This document shows, piece by piece, positions 46,907 through 58,401 of a DNA stretch of 64,000 bases (its first letter is position 1; the number at the start of each line of letters is the position of its first letter). The position numbers were made by a program, and so were the translations under genes. The notes under the pieces are model-generated. The model was not told the origin of the DNA and did not search any database. It saw nothing but the letters and a program-made list of their open reading frames with translations. The stretch lies in contig CAJNDS010002190.1 in NCBI GenBank assembly GCA_905221605.1, positions 2,309,788 through 2,373,787 on the forward strand, written 5' to 3'. Origin of the DNA: Symbiodinium natans (taxonomy: Eukaryota; Sar; Dinophyceae; Suessiales; Symbiodiniaceae).

Positions 46907-49619
46907 GACTTCTCCTGGCACATGCGTGTTTTTGAGGCGCTCCGGGATGAGGCCCCAGTGCTTTTTTTGCTCGACGGGAAGAGGGTGTACTTGGAGGTTC
47001 ATGGTACTTCCTAACCCGTGATAAATGTACTTATAACCCGCTTTATAGCCGCTTAGGTGCCCTAACATGGTTATAGTTGGGTTATGAGTGCAGATATAGT
47101 TGGGTTCATAGTAGCATGAATCTCCAAGTAGGGTCAAAAGGAGGGTCCAAAAAGGGACTCCTACCCTTGAGCCCCTAGGGTGTATCCTTGGGTTTGGGGA
47201 CCCCTTCTAAAGATCCGCGATCTTGCTCCTGTCTCCCGCCACTGCTTGAAAAGGCGTATCCTGTGATCAGATAGCTCGGCACATGCTTGGGACAACTTTG
47301 CGTATCCTCGGAAAAGACGAGGACTGGCTGATCCAGAGAGCACGACTTGTAGCATCGGCAGACAAGCGGCCCGTTCGCAGCAAGGAGGGCCAAGCCCCGA
47401 GCCCAAATCCTAAAGCTCTTGCTTGGAAGCCCTGTTGACTTAGTAGGTAGGTTTAGTAAGGTGGGTTATGGGGATCATAAGAGGGTTTCTTGAAAACGAA
47501 GTTATGGGGATCATAAGAGGGTTTCTCGAAAACATAAAGTAGACCTACTAAGTCAAAGGAGCTGCCAAGTAGTTCTCGTGGGAGTAACCGTAGGCGAGCT
47601 CGAGGCTTGCAGGTGTTCACGTGCGGCCTCCTTGGACCAAAAGCTCCCAAAACCCTACAACCCTGGAGCGCTTAGGGTTTAGGGTTTAGGCTTCTGCATG
47701 CTACACCCCTCCCAAAGGCTCCTATGTACTATCTTTTTAGGGTAGTATACTAGAGCCCCCCTCGAACTAAACCAAACAGGAACTGCATTAGAGCCTTCAG
47801 GCAACAGCTCCCTAAACCCTAAACCCTAAACCCTAAACCCTAAACCCTAAACCCTAAACCCTAAACCCTAAACCCTAAACCCTAAACCCTAAACCCTAAA
47901 CCCTAAACCCTATTCCTAAACCTGGTCGTGGCCCAGGATTTTCGGAATTCCTGTTGGCGACATCGCAGGACCTTGAGAGACCCAGAGGGGCCCAATTCTC
48001 CTTAATTAAGGAATAGACCTTAAATTATACAGGGATCCTTAATATGATTTAAGGAATGTTCCTTAATTAAGGGGTATTGGGCTCTTTGGGGAGTGGCCCC
48101 ATGAGTCGCGCCCCCGTCAGATTGACTCCGTGTGTCGCTGATGGTTTTGGGGCTTTTCCGTTCCAAAGGGGTGCGATGGCAGTGCTTACCTGCAAACACA
48201 AGGGCCATCCGCGGCAGCGGCACAAAACACAAAAACCTCGAGCCTCAAGCACGGGAGCCCAGCTAATCTCAAACCCATCTCGCACCCCAAACCCTACACC
48301 TATAAACCCCAAACCCTAAACTAAACACTAAACCCCAGACCCCAAACCCCAAACCCCAAACCCTAAACCCTAAACCCTAAACCTAAATCTTTCACAAGGA
48401 CGCCTCTTCGAGGCCGTCTCCCCAAGGATGGCTCCGGTGGGTATCCTCGAGTGGGCGCAGTTTCTGGTGCCTTGGTCTTCTCCATGGCTTGGGGGGGGGG
48501 GGGGGGGAGGTTGGGGGGTTTAGGGTTTAGGGTTTAGGGTTTAGGGTTTAGGGTTTAGGGTTTAGGGTTTAGGGTTTAGGGTTTAGGGTTTGGGGAGTTT
48601 AGGTTTTAGGGTTTAGGGGTTCCTGGCTTGGGGGAGATTGCAGAGCTTAGGGTTTGGGGATTTTGTGTTAGCTGTAAACCCTTGGACCCAAAACCCTCCT
48701 GTCCTGACAAGCCCAGCCCTATGATTATGTCCACGCTGAACCCTGGACCCGATGAGTCAAAAGGCCCCTACTTGGAGGCTCATGGTACTTAGTATCCCAG
48801 CTATAACTGTACTTATAACCCCATTGTAACCATGTTAGGGCACTTAAGGGGCTTATAAGTGCAATTATAATTGGGTTAGTAAGTACCCTGAACCTCCAAG
48901 TATGACACTAAAAGCAATCACCAACTCAGCCCACGACCTGCCAGCGGGAGGTCTTTGTTTTCAAGGGGGAGGGGGGTGATCTCAATGCTGCACTTGATGA
49001 AGCCTACTGTCGTACCCAAAGTTGGCACTCTAAAGTTTGAAATCTCCTGTAGATTCAAAGGTCCTTGCAACTTCCTTGCGCCTTCATGGGCACACAAAGA
49101 CCCCTAAGACCCCTTAATTAGCCTTAATGGTTGTTACATGTCCTATACTTGAAGGTTCATGGTACTTACTAACCAATTATAACTGTACTTATAACCCTAC
49201 TTATAATACCCCTAAAGGGCCTTATAGGGGTTATCCCAATTAGAAGTAGGGTTATAAGCCCAGTTATAATTGGTTAGTAAGTACCATGAACCTTCAAGTA
49301 TATGGTGTCTGTGAGGGTGTCGGGTTCGGTGCGGTGTCGAGTTCGGTGCTTAAGGTGGAACAACACATTGTCCCGGCCCGGTCGTTAAGCCCAAACGCCC
49401 GAAACCCCGAAGCCTTCAAGCTTAAGAAAATAGCACTAAACCCTTAACCCTAGACCCTAGACCCTAGACCCTAGACCCTAGACCCTAGACCCTAGACCCT
49501 AGACCCTAAACCCTAAACCCTAAACCCTAAACCCTAAACCTGACTGCGACGAGAGCCCAAGCATAGCACCCAAAGGAGCGCTACCGCAACGGAGACTGGG
49601 ATTCCTCGCAGGACCGGGC
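46907..49619 (+). CDS. C2/EF-hand gene: exons between foldback elements
   Basis: Exon 46907-46984 (26 codons, HMRVFEALRDEAPVLFLLDG) starts at the end of a family-4 element (acceptor ctcag) and ends at GTGTACTTGG, the start of a foldback-1 copy. Exon 48399-48466 encodes LFEAVSPRMAPVGILEWAQF, shaped like an EF-hand with a degenerate loop (Val at 8, Glu at 12). Exon 49576-49619 encodes ERYRNGDWDSSQDR and ends at GTAGGG. Joints to neighbours were not fixed. Confidence 0.5.
47977..48095. mobile_element. Foldback-2 element (reference copy of about 12)
   Basis: Tips read agagcccaat / attgggctct; inner palindrome taaattata ... gatttaaggaa and cttaattaagg. Other copies or fragments: 29406-29594, 30250-30366, 30529-30580, 30653-30893, 31844-32082, 34032-34188, 36080-36125, 38030-38170, 38876-39000, 40053-40135, 54425-54590, 55527-55636 and 56166-56207. 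Copies at 29406, 34032 and 38876 are interrupted by CCCTAAA arrays. Confidence 0.9.
49146..49300. mobile_element. Foldback-1 element (reference copy of about 17)
   Basis: Terminal inverted repeats tacttgaaggttcatggtac / gtaccatgaaccttcaagta; internal arms attataactgtacttataac and its complement; about 155 bp. Other copies: 28334-28456, 37433-37562, 37834-37969, 39802-39956, 41335-41487, 41973-42138, 46988-47130, 48769-48902, 50343-50499, 51200-51331, 51957-52449 (split), 54630-54766, 57873-58014, 59758-59912, 62231-62470 and 62926-63056. No protein is encoded. Two subfamilies differ at the fourth tip triplet (gaa or gga). Confidence 0.93.
49448..49506 (-). repeat. Variant array CCCTAGA
   Basis: Eight successive CCCTAGA units flanked by normal CCCTAAA units. 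Similar local variant runs: TCTAGGG at 39130-39155, CTTAGGG at 34815-34850, and GAGTTTAGG at 61490-61570. Confidence 0.9.
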
Positions 49620-50160
49620 GTAGGGTTCTCGACCACGGCAGCAGTCCTAGGGTGTCGGGTTTAGGGTTTAGGGTTTAGGGTCTAGGGTTTAGGGTTTATG
49701 GTTAAGGGTTGAGGGTTTGTAAGGGTTTAGGGTTTAGGGGAAATACAACGCGGCCCTCAGTCCTGGCGTGAAGCAGAACGTACTTTGAATTTCAGGAATC
49801 CTTAGTGTGACTTACGGAGATTCCTTACTTAAGGGTATGGAGCAAGTGCTCTTGGGGTACATGGACAAGCGTGCCTAAACCTGTAACCCTATAACCCTCG
49901 TAATAACAACCGTCGTATCTGACTCTACAACTCTTTAAATCGTGTTCTACTGTACCCTAAGGCTCCAAGAACTCTTATTTCAGGGTGTTTTTGGGCCCAA
50001 AAGCCTGATTATGCAAGGAATAGAGGGGTTTAGGGTGTTTAGGAGGGTTTCAGGGTTTCGGGCTTGTTAGCTCAGGGACCCCCAGTGTAGGTGTTCTGGG
50101 TTTGAGGTTTATAGGTGTTTGGGTTTAAGGTCTTGAGGCGCGACGCGAAGGCACATGCAG

Positions 50161-50529
50161 ATTCTTAGCCAAAAGTTGGTAGAGAAGTTTCTCCGGTTTA
50201 GGGTTTAGGGTTTAGGGTTGAAGGGTTTAGGGTTTAAGGGTTTAGGGCTTAGGGTATAGGGTTTAGGGTTTTGGGTAGTGGCACCATGGCTTCTGTCGAT
50301 GCCGACTCGGTCCCATGCAGCATGCAGAGGAAGTCGCCCAGGTACTTGAAGGTTCACGGTACTTACTAACTAATTATCACTGTACTTATAACCCTACTTA
50401 TCATTGGGATAACCCCTAGAAGGCCCTTTAAAGGGGTATTACAAGTAGGGTTAGAAGTACAGCCATAATTGGTTCGTAAGTACCATGAACCTTCAAGTAG
50501 TGAAGCTGGAAGAGTCGCCTCCGCGACCA
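50161..50529 (+). CDS. C2/EF-hand gene: three in-phase exons around a foldback intron
   Basis: Exons 50161-50195 (ILSQKLVEKFL), 50321-50341 (MQRKSP) and 50501-50529 (SEAGRVASAT) join in phase. The first donor is the GTTTAGG of an array. The second intron, 50342-50500, is exactly one foldback-1 element: GT at its 5' edge and TAG at its 3' edge. The Ser/Ala-rich end suggests a flexible linker. Confidence 0.65.
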
Positions 50530-51408
50530 GTAGCGTTGCGACAGCAAGTGTTGAATGTTGCATGCAGTTCTAGAAAGATTCCTCTTAAGATACTCCAATA
50601 TACTCCTGCTATGGCCCTTAGAATACCTTAAGGATCTTTAACAGGGACCCCAAAACCCAAAGATACAACCTTAAGGGCTTAAGATAGAGCCCCTAGGCTA
50701 AAAAAAGGTTTCCAGCGGGGTGGCGAGTCTAAAAGGTATGGATGAGGGACCCTGACATGATTGGCCGGACATGCCTTTAGCAGAAGTGGTTTAGGGCTTA
50801 TTAAGGGTTTAGGGTTTAGGGTTTAGGGTTTAGGGTTTAGGGGGGGTTAGCAGGAGTCGAGGAATTGCGCGAGTGGTGAGCTACCCAGCAAACAGAATAC
50901 CCCTCAGTCAAGGAATGTATTCATGTACCCTGAACCATGACAGGGATCTGACGTAGGGATCCTTAATATGATTTAGACAGGGTCTGCTGTGATAGGGCTT
51001 TCTGCTTTGAAGTTGAACCTGTTCCCGGGAACTCAACGGGCTAACCCTGTTTACTACTACATCCCCCTTGGGAATTGTTTTTTTGTTTAGAAGTATTATA
51101 TTCATACCCAAGAGGATAAACAAATATTAGTTTTTTGTTAAGGTTCTAACGGGAGTATAGACTAGGGTGGGGGGGGTGGGGGGGTGGGGTGGGGCGTATT
51201 ACTTGAAGGGTCACGGTACTTACTAGCCAATTATAGCTGTACTTATAACCCTACTTAAAATACCCCTAAAGGGCCTTATAGGGGTATCCCAGTTATAAGT
51301 AGGGTTACAAAGTACCATGAACCTTCAAGTAGTGAACCTAAAACCTAAACCCTAAACCCTAAGCCCTGAACCCCAAACCCAAAACCCTAACCCCCAAAAC
51401 CCTAAAAG

Positions 51409-51495
51409 GAGCGCATCCACCTCACCTTTGCCTTGTACGACCTGGACGGCGATGGAGTGCTGTCCCTCGCGGATGCCATCAGCCTCTCGCGCGAG
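51409..51495 (+). CDS. C2/EF-hand gene: canonical EF-hand exon
   Basis: A 29-codon exon with ALYDLDGDGVLSLADAISL. The loop DLDGDGVLSLAD has Asp at 1, 3, 5 and 12, Gly at 6 and Leu at 8, so it should bind Ca2+. It is embedded directly in CCCTAAA-type repeats: the acceptor is the aaaag that ends one array and the donor GCGCGCC leads into the next. Either a GC donor or a neighbouring site is used. Confidence 0.75.
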
Positions 51496-52157
51496 GCGCG
51501 CCTAAACCCCTAAACCCCTAAAGCCCTAAGCCCCTAAACCCCTAAAGCCCTAAACCCCTAAACCCCTAAACCCCCAAACCCTAAACCTTTCATCCAAAGC
51601 CGTAGATAGTAGCCCTGAACCTTCAGCTCCTTGGATCCTGGAAGGAACTTGAAGGTCAATGACCATGGGTAGTTCCATACAAGAACTTGATCCCAACAAA
51701 GTGGCGAGGTTATGGAAGATGATCACTGTAGTCAGTCGACTCCGAACCCTAAACCCTGAACCCTGAACCCTGAACCCTAAACCCTAAACCCTAAACCCTA
51801 AACCCCAAACCCCAAACCCCAAACCATAGCAGACCTGAGCTGCAAGTCTTTCCTGAGGGTGGGGAGCGAGAGCACAGGACATGTGAGGGATGATGAACAC
51901 CACCGGTTTAGGGTTTCGGGTTTAGGGTTTCGGGTTTAGGGTTTAGGGTTTACTTGGACTTGGAGGTTCATGGTACTGATTAAGCAATTATTACTGTACT
52001 TATAACTGTACCTTTTACCATATTAGGGCACTTAAGGGGCTTCTAAGTGGGTTATAAGTAATCGCTTAAATTAAATGTCTCCCTGATTGTAAGAACACTT
52101 TCGGGGGAAAATCCTGCCGAAACCGAGCCCGCCTTTTCAACCCAATTCCGAATTAGT

Positions 52158-52176
52158 GGGGGGGGGCGGGGGGGGG

Positions 52177-52209
<33 letters not shown>

Positions 52210-52233
52210 CGGGGGGGGGGTGGGGGGGGGGGG

Positions 52234-52270
<37 letters not shown>
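52158..52270. repeat. Poly-G tract inside a split foldback-1 copy
   Basis: About 110 nt of G with rare C or T. It lies in a roughly 340-nt insert (52070-52411) that separates the two arms of one foldback-1 element (arms at 51957-52069 and 52412-52449). Confidence 0.9.
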
Positions 52271-52272
<2 letters not shown>

Positions 52273-52452
52273 AGCCTCGAAAACCTTCAAGCAATCTAAA
52301 CCCTATCCCAAAAGATGGCATATGGATAAAACATCCCTCTAATGCTAAAAACACATTTCGAGTTTCTATTGGGGGAGGGGGGGGTTTAATAAGAGGGGGA
52401 AAGGATTACAGTTTTCATTGGTTAATAAGTGCCATGAACCTCCAAGTACCAG

Positions 52453-53910
52453 GATTGCGAGGACCATATGCCCCGTAAGCACAACCGGTGTCTGTCTTCA
52501 ACATCTAGGATCAGAAAAAAACAAAACTCTCAACCTTTGTAAACCGATCTGGCTACAATCAGTAGCGCTGTTCAGGGATGAGCGATCGGGAGTGCCTTTC
52601 GCCCCACATGCGTGCGCACTCATCGACTATGTGTCGCAGATTCGGGCTGCGTTGCTCGTCGAGTTTGTGACGAAGATTCTTTGACCATCCCAGACGTTTT
52701 AAACAGCAAGGTAAGTCATCGGAAGTCCCCTGTCCTGCGCCTCGAGCCCTGAACAACCTTCCCGCATTCTAGAGACGTCGAGAAAAAAGTAAATGTGTTG
52801 AGAACCCTGAGCCACAAAGCCTCTCGGATAAACGGTCCGCAAGGTAGAACGCCTGGAGCTGATATTATGGCAAGGAGCCGGCTGGAAGGTTTTCGGGTCT
52901 TGGGGTTTTCGAACCTCCGAGCCTGAACACCCCCAACGCTGTGTACGCAAACAGGGCCACGCAGTGCTCACGGCGCGTCCTTTAGGGTTTAGGGTTTAGG
53001 GTTTAGGGTTTAGGGTTCAGGGTTTGAGGGTTGAGGTTTAGGGTTTAGGGTCCTCGTGCTGGAAGGCTATCTTTGCCAGTAGCTGCCATGATACCCTGAA
53101 CCCTATAAACCGTCATGTAGCTCTGAAGGCCACGCTAATTCTCGCTGCAGCTTTTCTTCGGGCTTTTTCTTCGGTTTAGGGTTCAGGTGGTCCGACATCT
53201 GGCGTACGCAGTTGCAAGAGATACAAGACTTAAAACCCTAAACCCTAAACCCTGAAACTTCAAGAGAATGCCGGAGAACACGGCGCCAGCTTGAGCCGGA
53301 ACATCTTGCATAGCAACTCCTTCCAGATCCAGATCTCGATGGCTTAAACCTACTGTAAACCCTAAACCCGGGTGCGACCCTAAAACCCCAAACCCAACGC
53401 AAACCCCAAGGCAGATCCTAGCCCTTTCCTCAACCCATCTCAACCCTACCCATGGAGGGAAACCGCGACCTGACTTTCTAGAGATTGTGTTTTTTTCCCT
53501 TTGAAGGGGTTGGAGGACGAAAACATTTTCTCAGAGGGTTTCAAGCGCCAATTAGTTTGAAACCCTACAGGTCCTGACCCGATCCGGGAAATCTCGGTTC
53601 TGTGCTTTTCGCGTACTTCAGGCCTGCCGGGCCTTCATCCGAAGTTCCTTCCTTTCCTTCTTTTTTTGGAGGACTACCCAAGGTGTTTTGCTTATCAGAT
53701 TCCATTGCATGAGATAAAGGGGATCCCGATTCCCCTCTGCCGTCCGTGTAGGGTTTAGTTTTTTAGGGCTAAGGATTTTTTAGGGTTTTTAGGGTTATAG
53801 GGTTTAGGTTTGGGTTGAGAGACTCGGTTTGCGCCCTTGTGCCAGGAGAGCTCGGCCATGCCTGTGTGCGAGGAGATGCGCCGCCCGACAACGAGGGCCA
53901 ACGGGGGAAG
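52453..53910 (+). CDS. C2/EF-hand gene: short exons (unassigned)
   Basis: 52453-52474 (DCEDHMP, donor GTAAGC) follows a foldback-1 end plus accag. 52694-52710 (VLNSK) has the consensus donor GTAAGT. 52955-52976 reads GHAVLTA. 53846-53910 (SAMPVCEEMRRPTTRANGG) lies before a TTTGGGG-type array. These have good splice signals but are too short to identify a domain. Confidence 0.45.
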
Positions 53911-54285
53911 GTTTGGGGTTTTGGGGGTTTAGGGTTCCGGGTTTGGGGTTTGGGGCTTGGGTTTTGAGGTTTGGGGGGGCGCGGGGCGTCGGCGGGGGGG
54001 GGGGGGGGTTTAGGACTTCAGCCAGGGTTTGGGGTGCCGTTTAGCATAAGGTTCAGGGTTCTCTTCGACTGGTTGAGCTGCTTGGTAGGTTTGGGCTGTT
54101 GTGTAGCTTATCTCCCAAAGCCAGTGCCAAGGGGTTAAACGAGTTTGACAAACTGGCATGGGTCCACTTGATAAGGCAAGTGGGACTTTCAGCAGGGTGC
54201 ACTTTTATGGAGCAGGTGTTTGTAGAGACTTACAGCAGCTAGTCTATAGACATTAGAATGCAGAGTAACCCGTGCATCCCTGTAC

Positions 54286-57079
54286 CAAGCAAGGATGGCT
54301 GTATGGACTCATTGCGAACGCTGCGGCGCCCTAGTCAGAAGCTTCAGTGGTTGGTTTGTCAGGGCTTGACCCCACTATGCCCCGATGGCCCAAAACACCT
54401 AGACCCCAAACCTCGAAACCTTCACCCAAAGAGCCCAATACCCCTAGATTTTGGAATATACCTGATTATATACGTATGTAGATATATATATATATATACA
54501 TGTATATATATATATATGAATATGTGTCTATACATACATCTATGTAGACATTGGGATCGATATTCCTTACTTCAGGGGGTATTGGGCTCTTCAGGCACAA
54601 CCACAAACCCTATAGGGTCCCTGGAATCTTACTAGGAGGTTCAGGGTACTTATTAACCAGTTATAAATGTACTTATAACCCAATTATCACCATGTTAGGG
54701 CACTTAAGGGGCTTACAAGTGGGTTATAGGTACAGTTATAACTGGGTTATAAGTACCATGAACCTCTGGGGTGTATAAGGATATACAAGGGTTCCCCAAT
54801 TGAGGGACACCCCGTCGAAGTAGACCTTAGATTATATGAAGGGATACTTGATGTGATTTAGTGTCCGGGCTTCAGGGTTTGGGGAAATGGCTTTCGGGGG
54901 TTTGGGTTCAGGGTTTGTAGGGCCTTCCATGGGGCGTTGGTGGTCAGGGGCTTTTTCTGTGACTTTTGGTCAAGGGTGTGGGCCCGAAAAAGGCCCGAAG
55001 CCCGTACGGTCACTAATCCCTGCCCCCTCTGAATAATGGGAGACCCCAGCTACAGAGTGTCACCATGGCACCCTAAACCCTAAACCCTAAACCCTAAACC
55101 CTAAACCCTAAACCCTAAACCCTAAACCCTAAACCCTAAACCCTAAACCCTCATGATGTGAAAGACATGTCAGACACATGTATTGTTTCGGTCGTCCGCC
55201 GAGGATGGAGGGCACCACGGTGGGCGGCTAGACCTGCAGGCGGGTCCTCGACCTGTTAAGGTGGTATAATAAACCCCAAAACCGGAGTTGTAATCTGGGT
55301 TTTGGAGTACTGTACTTTAATACTTTTTTTGGGTTCTGGGTTCCTACTATAGATACTTATACCTAAAAAGTATATACTTTTTTCCAGGGTCTACTCTAAA
55401 GGTGGGTAATGATTAAGGCCCCTATACTAGCCGAGTAGGGAGGTTAAGGGGAATGCACCACTTGAACGCGTTGAGTTTTTGACGATGTCGTGCTGTGTGT
55501 TTAAACACGCTCAGCCCTCCCCGCAGAGAGCCCAACTCAACACCCCTTAATCAAGAAACATACCCTAGATCATGTTCAGGAATAAATTGCGGTAATAGTT
55601 ATTCTTGCTTAAGGGGCATTGGGCTCTCTAGGTATCTGCCCTAAGCCTCTTCGATGTCTGTGCAGGTGTTCAAGCAGCTGCGTCCTGAGCCATCCTTGAC
55701 ACAAGTGCCACCCGACAGGCAACATGCAATCGTTACCCCTCCTAGTACTGGGTTCTTATTGTTTAGGGACTGGGACTTTGCACAGCTAGTTTTGCCGCAC
55801 ACCAATAATTGAGGGAGGGGGTTCAGCATGCAAACAACCATGGTTGTGTGGCTTTGGTCGAGATTGCTTCGCTTCACCCTAAACTCTGAACCCTATCCAG
55901 CAGGAAAGAGTTTTCCCCAAAGCCACTAAGAATGCGAAGAAGTTAGATGGCCCTTCCAAAAGGAAGAGAATGCGTTACAGAGTTCAGGGTGGACCCTAAA
56001 CCCTGAACCGGCAATCCAGCGTCTCCAAAAACCTAAACCCTAAACCCTACTCCTAGGTTACTCTGGGTCACATGATTGATTCGAAGGTTCTTCTCTCAAC
56101 CCTAAACCCTAAACCCTAAACCCTCAACCCTCAACCCTAAACCGTAAACCCTAAACCCTAAACAAGGTATTCCTTAGTTTAGGGGGGTATAGAGGGCTCT
56201 TGAGGGTTACCTCCCAGGATGCTCCGCTGCATGGACACCATGGCTGAGAACCAGACGCCGGGCTTCTTCGGTTTGGGGTTTAGGGTTAGGGGTTTAGGGT
56301 TTAGGGTTTGGGGTTTAGGGTTTAGGGTTTAGGGTTTGCTGGAGTAGGGGGGCAGCCATGTCCTCCGTGTTTTTGCAAGCGTCAGTGATGCTTCTGCTCC
56401 AGTGCCGGCACCTCAGAGTGCCCGGGTTCAGGGTTTGGGGTTTCGGGTTGAGGGCCCTTAGGGTTTTGGGGGTTTAGGATTTACGTACTCGATTAGGATG
56501 TGGGTTTTAGGGTGTACTCGGGGTCTAGGGTTTGCTCTCTTAGGGTTTGGGGAGGGTTTGGGGGTCTAGGGCTTCATACTCCGGGTATGGGGGGTTCTGC
56601 CCCCCTTTATACCATAAGCAATAGTTACAAGAGGCTCTCTCTCTCTCTCTCTGTATCTCCCTTCCCTCTCTCGCTCTGAGCAGGTGTTTGCGAAGCTGTG
56701 GGCGCATGTCCTCATGTTGTTGGTCGTGCGCATGTAGGGTGCAGAACGACTCTGTGTGAAGATTTGGACGTCGTCGAGTGTGATTGCGCACGGGTACTTT
56801 CAGGTTGGTCGCTGTGATTCCATCAGCCAGTCTAGCCAGGTTTCCCTTGTTATTTAGGGCCGACCTACCGTATAATTTCACGCCTGCATGTTGGGTTTTC
56901 TCAAGGTTAGAAAGGGACTTGTACAAGACCCTACAAGCCCTAAACCCTAAAACCAAAAAGCCACACTGGACCCGTGAACCAAGGACCCTGGCACCTCGAC
57001 GTCCAAAACCGGGCCCAGTTGAGACCGCGCCGGCGCAGTGAATGCAGCATTTGGGGCGAAGATCCTTTCAGTGCGTGAG
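54286..57079 (+). CDS. C2/EF-hand gene: further exons (unassigned)
   Basis: About 54293-54347 (GCMDSLRTLRRPSQKLQW); 55242-55262 (RVLDLL); 55901-55988 (ERVFPKATKNAKKLDGPSK then KRKRMRYR, basic and NLS-like); 56218-56270 (MLRCMDTMAENQTPGFF, before a TTTGGGG array); 56684-56733 (VFAKLWAHVLMLLVVR, hydrophobic, after a long pyrimidine tract); and 57039-57079 (NAAFGAKILSVRE). Each has an acceptor and a donor. Overall phase was not established, so the order may include alternative or non-functional exons. Confidence 0.45.
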
Positions 57080-57398
57080 GTTTAAGGTGGGTTTAGGGGG
57101 CACTGCCGAAGGGGTGCTTACGCGAAGCGGGTCGCTGTGTCCATATCGGTTGCCGCGCTGTGCAGTATAACTGCGTCACCGCGACGTGTTCTCTGAATCA
57201 AGGCCCCCTCAAATGTGGATGCGGAGCCTGACGCATCAGGTTTGCTTGATTCCCTAAACCCTAAACCCCTAAACCCCTAAGCCCTAAACCCTAAACCCCT
57301 AAACCCCTGAAACCCTAAAACCCTAAACCCCTAAACCCCTAAACCCCTAAAACCCTAAACCCCTAAAACCCCTAAAACCCTAAACTCGTTGCTTCGAG

Positions 57399-57479
57399 GA
57401 TGGAGGGGCCTTCAGAAGATGTCATGTTAAAGGCAGTCGAAAGCCTTAAGGGAAGAAACTGGAAGGCGGTGGCCCAGTG
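57399..57479 (+). CDS. Exon with Myb-like repeat
   Basis: Encodes EDVMLKAVESLKGRNWKAVA, which matches the second half of a Myb/SANT repeat (ED..L..aV...kGrNWk.IA), as in the first repeat of three-repeat Myb proteins. An initiating ATG at 57400 is possible, so this could be the start of a separate DNA-binding gene. The exon is cut at its 3' side by an inserted element carrying a TTTAGGG array (57478-57638), and the last 17 bp are repeated on the far side of the element. Confidence 0.6.
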
Positions 57480-57638
57480 GTACCCTTATGTTTTTTTTGT
57501 TTTTGGTTTGTAGGTTCCCTTGGGGTTTAGGGTTTAGGGTTTAGGGTTTAGGGTTTAGGGTTTAGGGTTTAGGGTATAAAATAGCCAACCCCAAAAAAGG
57601 GTGCCCCTTATTAGAGTATGGTCGCTGGGCTACCAAAG
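57478..57638. mobile_element. Inserted introner-like element (TGGTAC...CTACCA ends) with 17-bp target duplication
   Basis: The ends are tggtaccc and gggctacca (inverted). A near-identical element lies at 41857-41966 and a diverged one at 31194-31301. Here a TTTAGGG array (57522-57573) interrupts it. The flanks ggaaggcggtggcccag (57461-57477) and ggaaggcggtggccaag (57639-57655) are direct duplicates. Confidence 0.75.
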
Positions 57639-58401
57639 GGAAGGCGGTGGCCAAGCCATCATGAACCTTCGGCAATGATTGTCCTGCTGGTCCTTCGTAG
57701 GGTGAGAGGAAATTTGGTACCTTACGCCCCCTTAAAGGTACCGAATGTAGTATATATATATATATCAGACATATGTATAAACATATATAGAAGGTGTTTA
57801 AATATCTCATTCCCTACTAAGAACCAGGAAGTTGTTGCAAGAGTGGCCGTCCACGTTGGAGAAAATGGTGGGCACTTGGAGGTTCATGGTACTTCCTAAA
57901 AGTTATAATAACTGTACTTGTAACCCACATATAAGCTAGTTAAGTGCCCTAACATGGTTGCAAGTACAGTTATAAGTACGTTAGAAATTGGTGAATAAGC
58001 AGCATGAACCCAAACCCTAAATCCTAAACCCTCAGCCCTAAACCCTTACAGTTTTAAGTACAGTTATAAATTGGTTAATAAGTACCATGAACCTAAACCC
58101 TAAATCCTAAACCCTAAGCCCTAAACCCTTACAGTTATAAGCACAGTCCTCCAACTATGTCGGTGCCACCTGCAGACCCCTTCGCAGAGCCTCGGGACTT
58201 CGGAGTCCTCCTGTTAGGGTTTAGGGCCCAGGGTTTAGGGGTTTAGGGGTTTAGGGGTTTAGGGTTTAGGGTTTAGGGTTTAGGGTTTAGGGTTTAGGGT
58301 TTAGGGTTTACGGGCCTTAGGGCTTGAGGGTTGAGGGTTGAGGGTGTCGTGTACTCGGCGCACCTGGGCATGGGCCTGTGTATACGTGCATGTCCCGGCA
58401 G

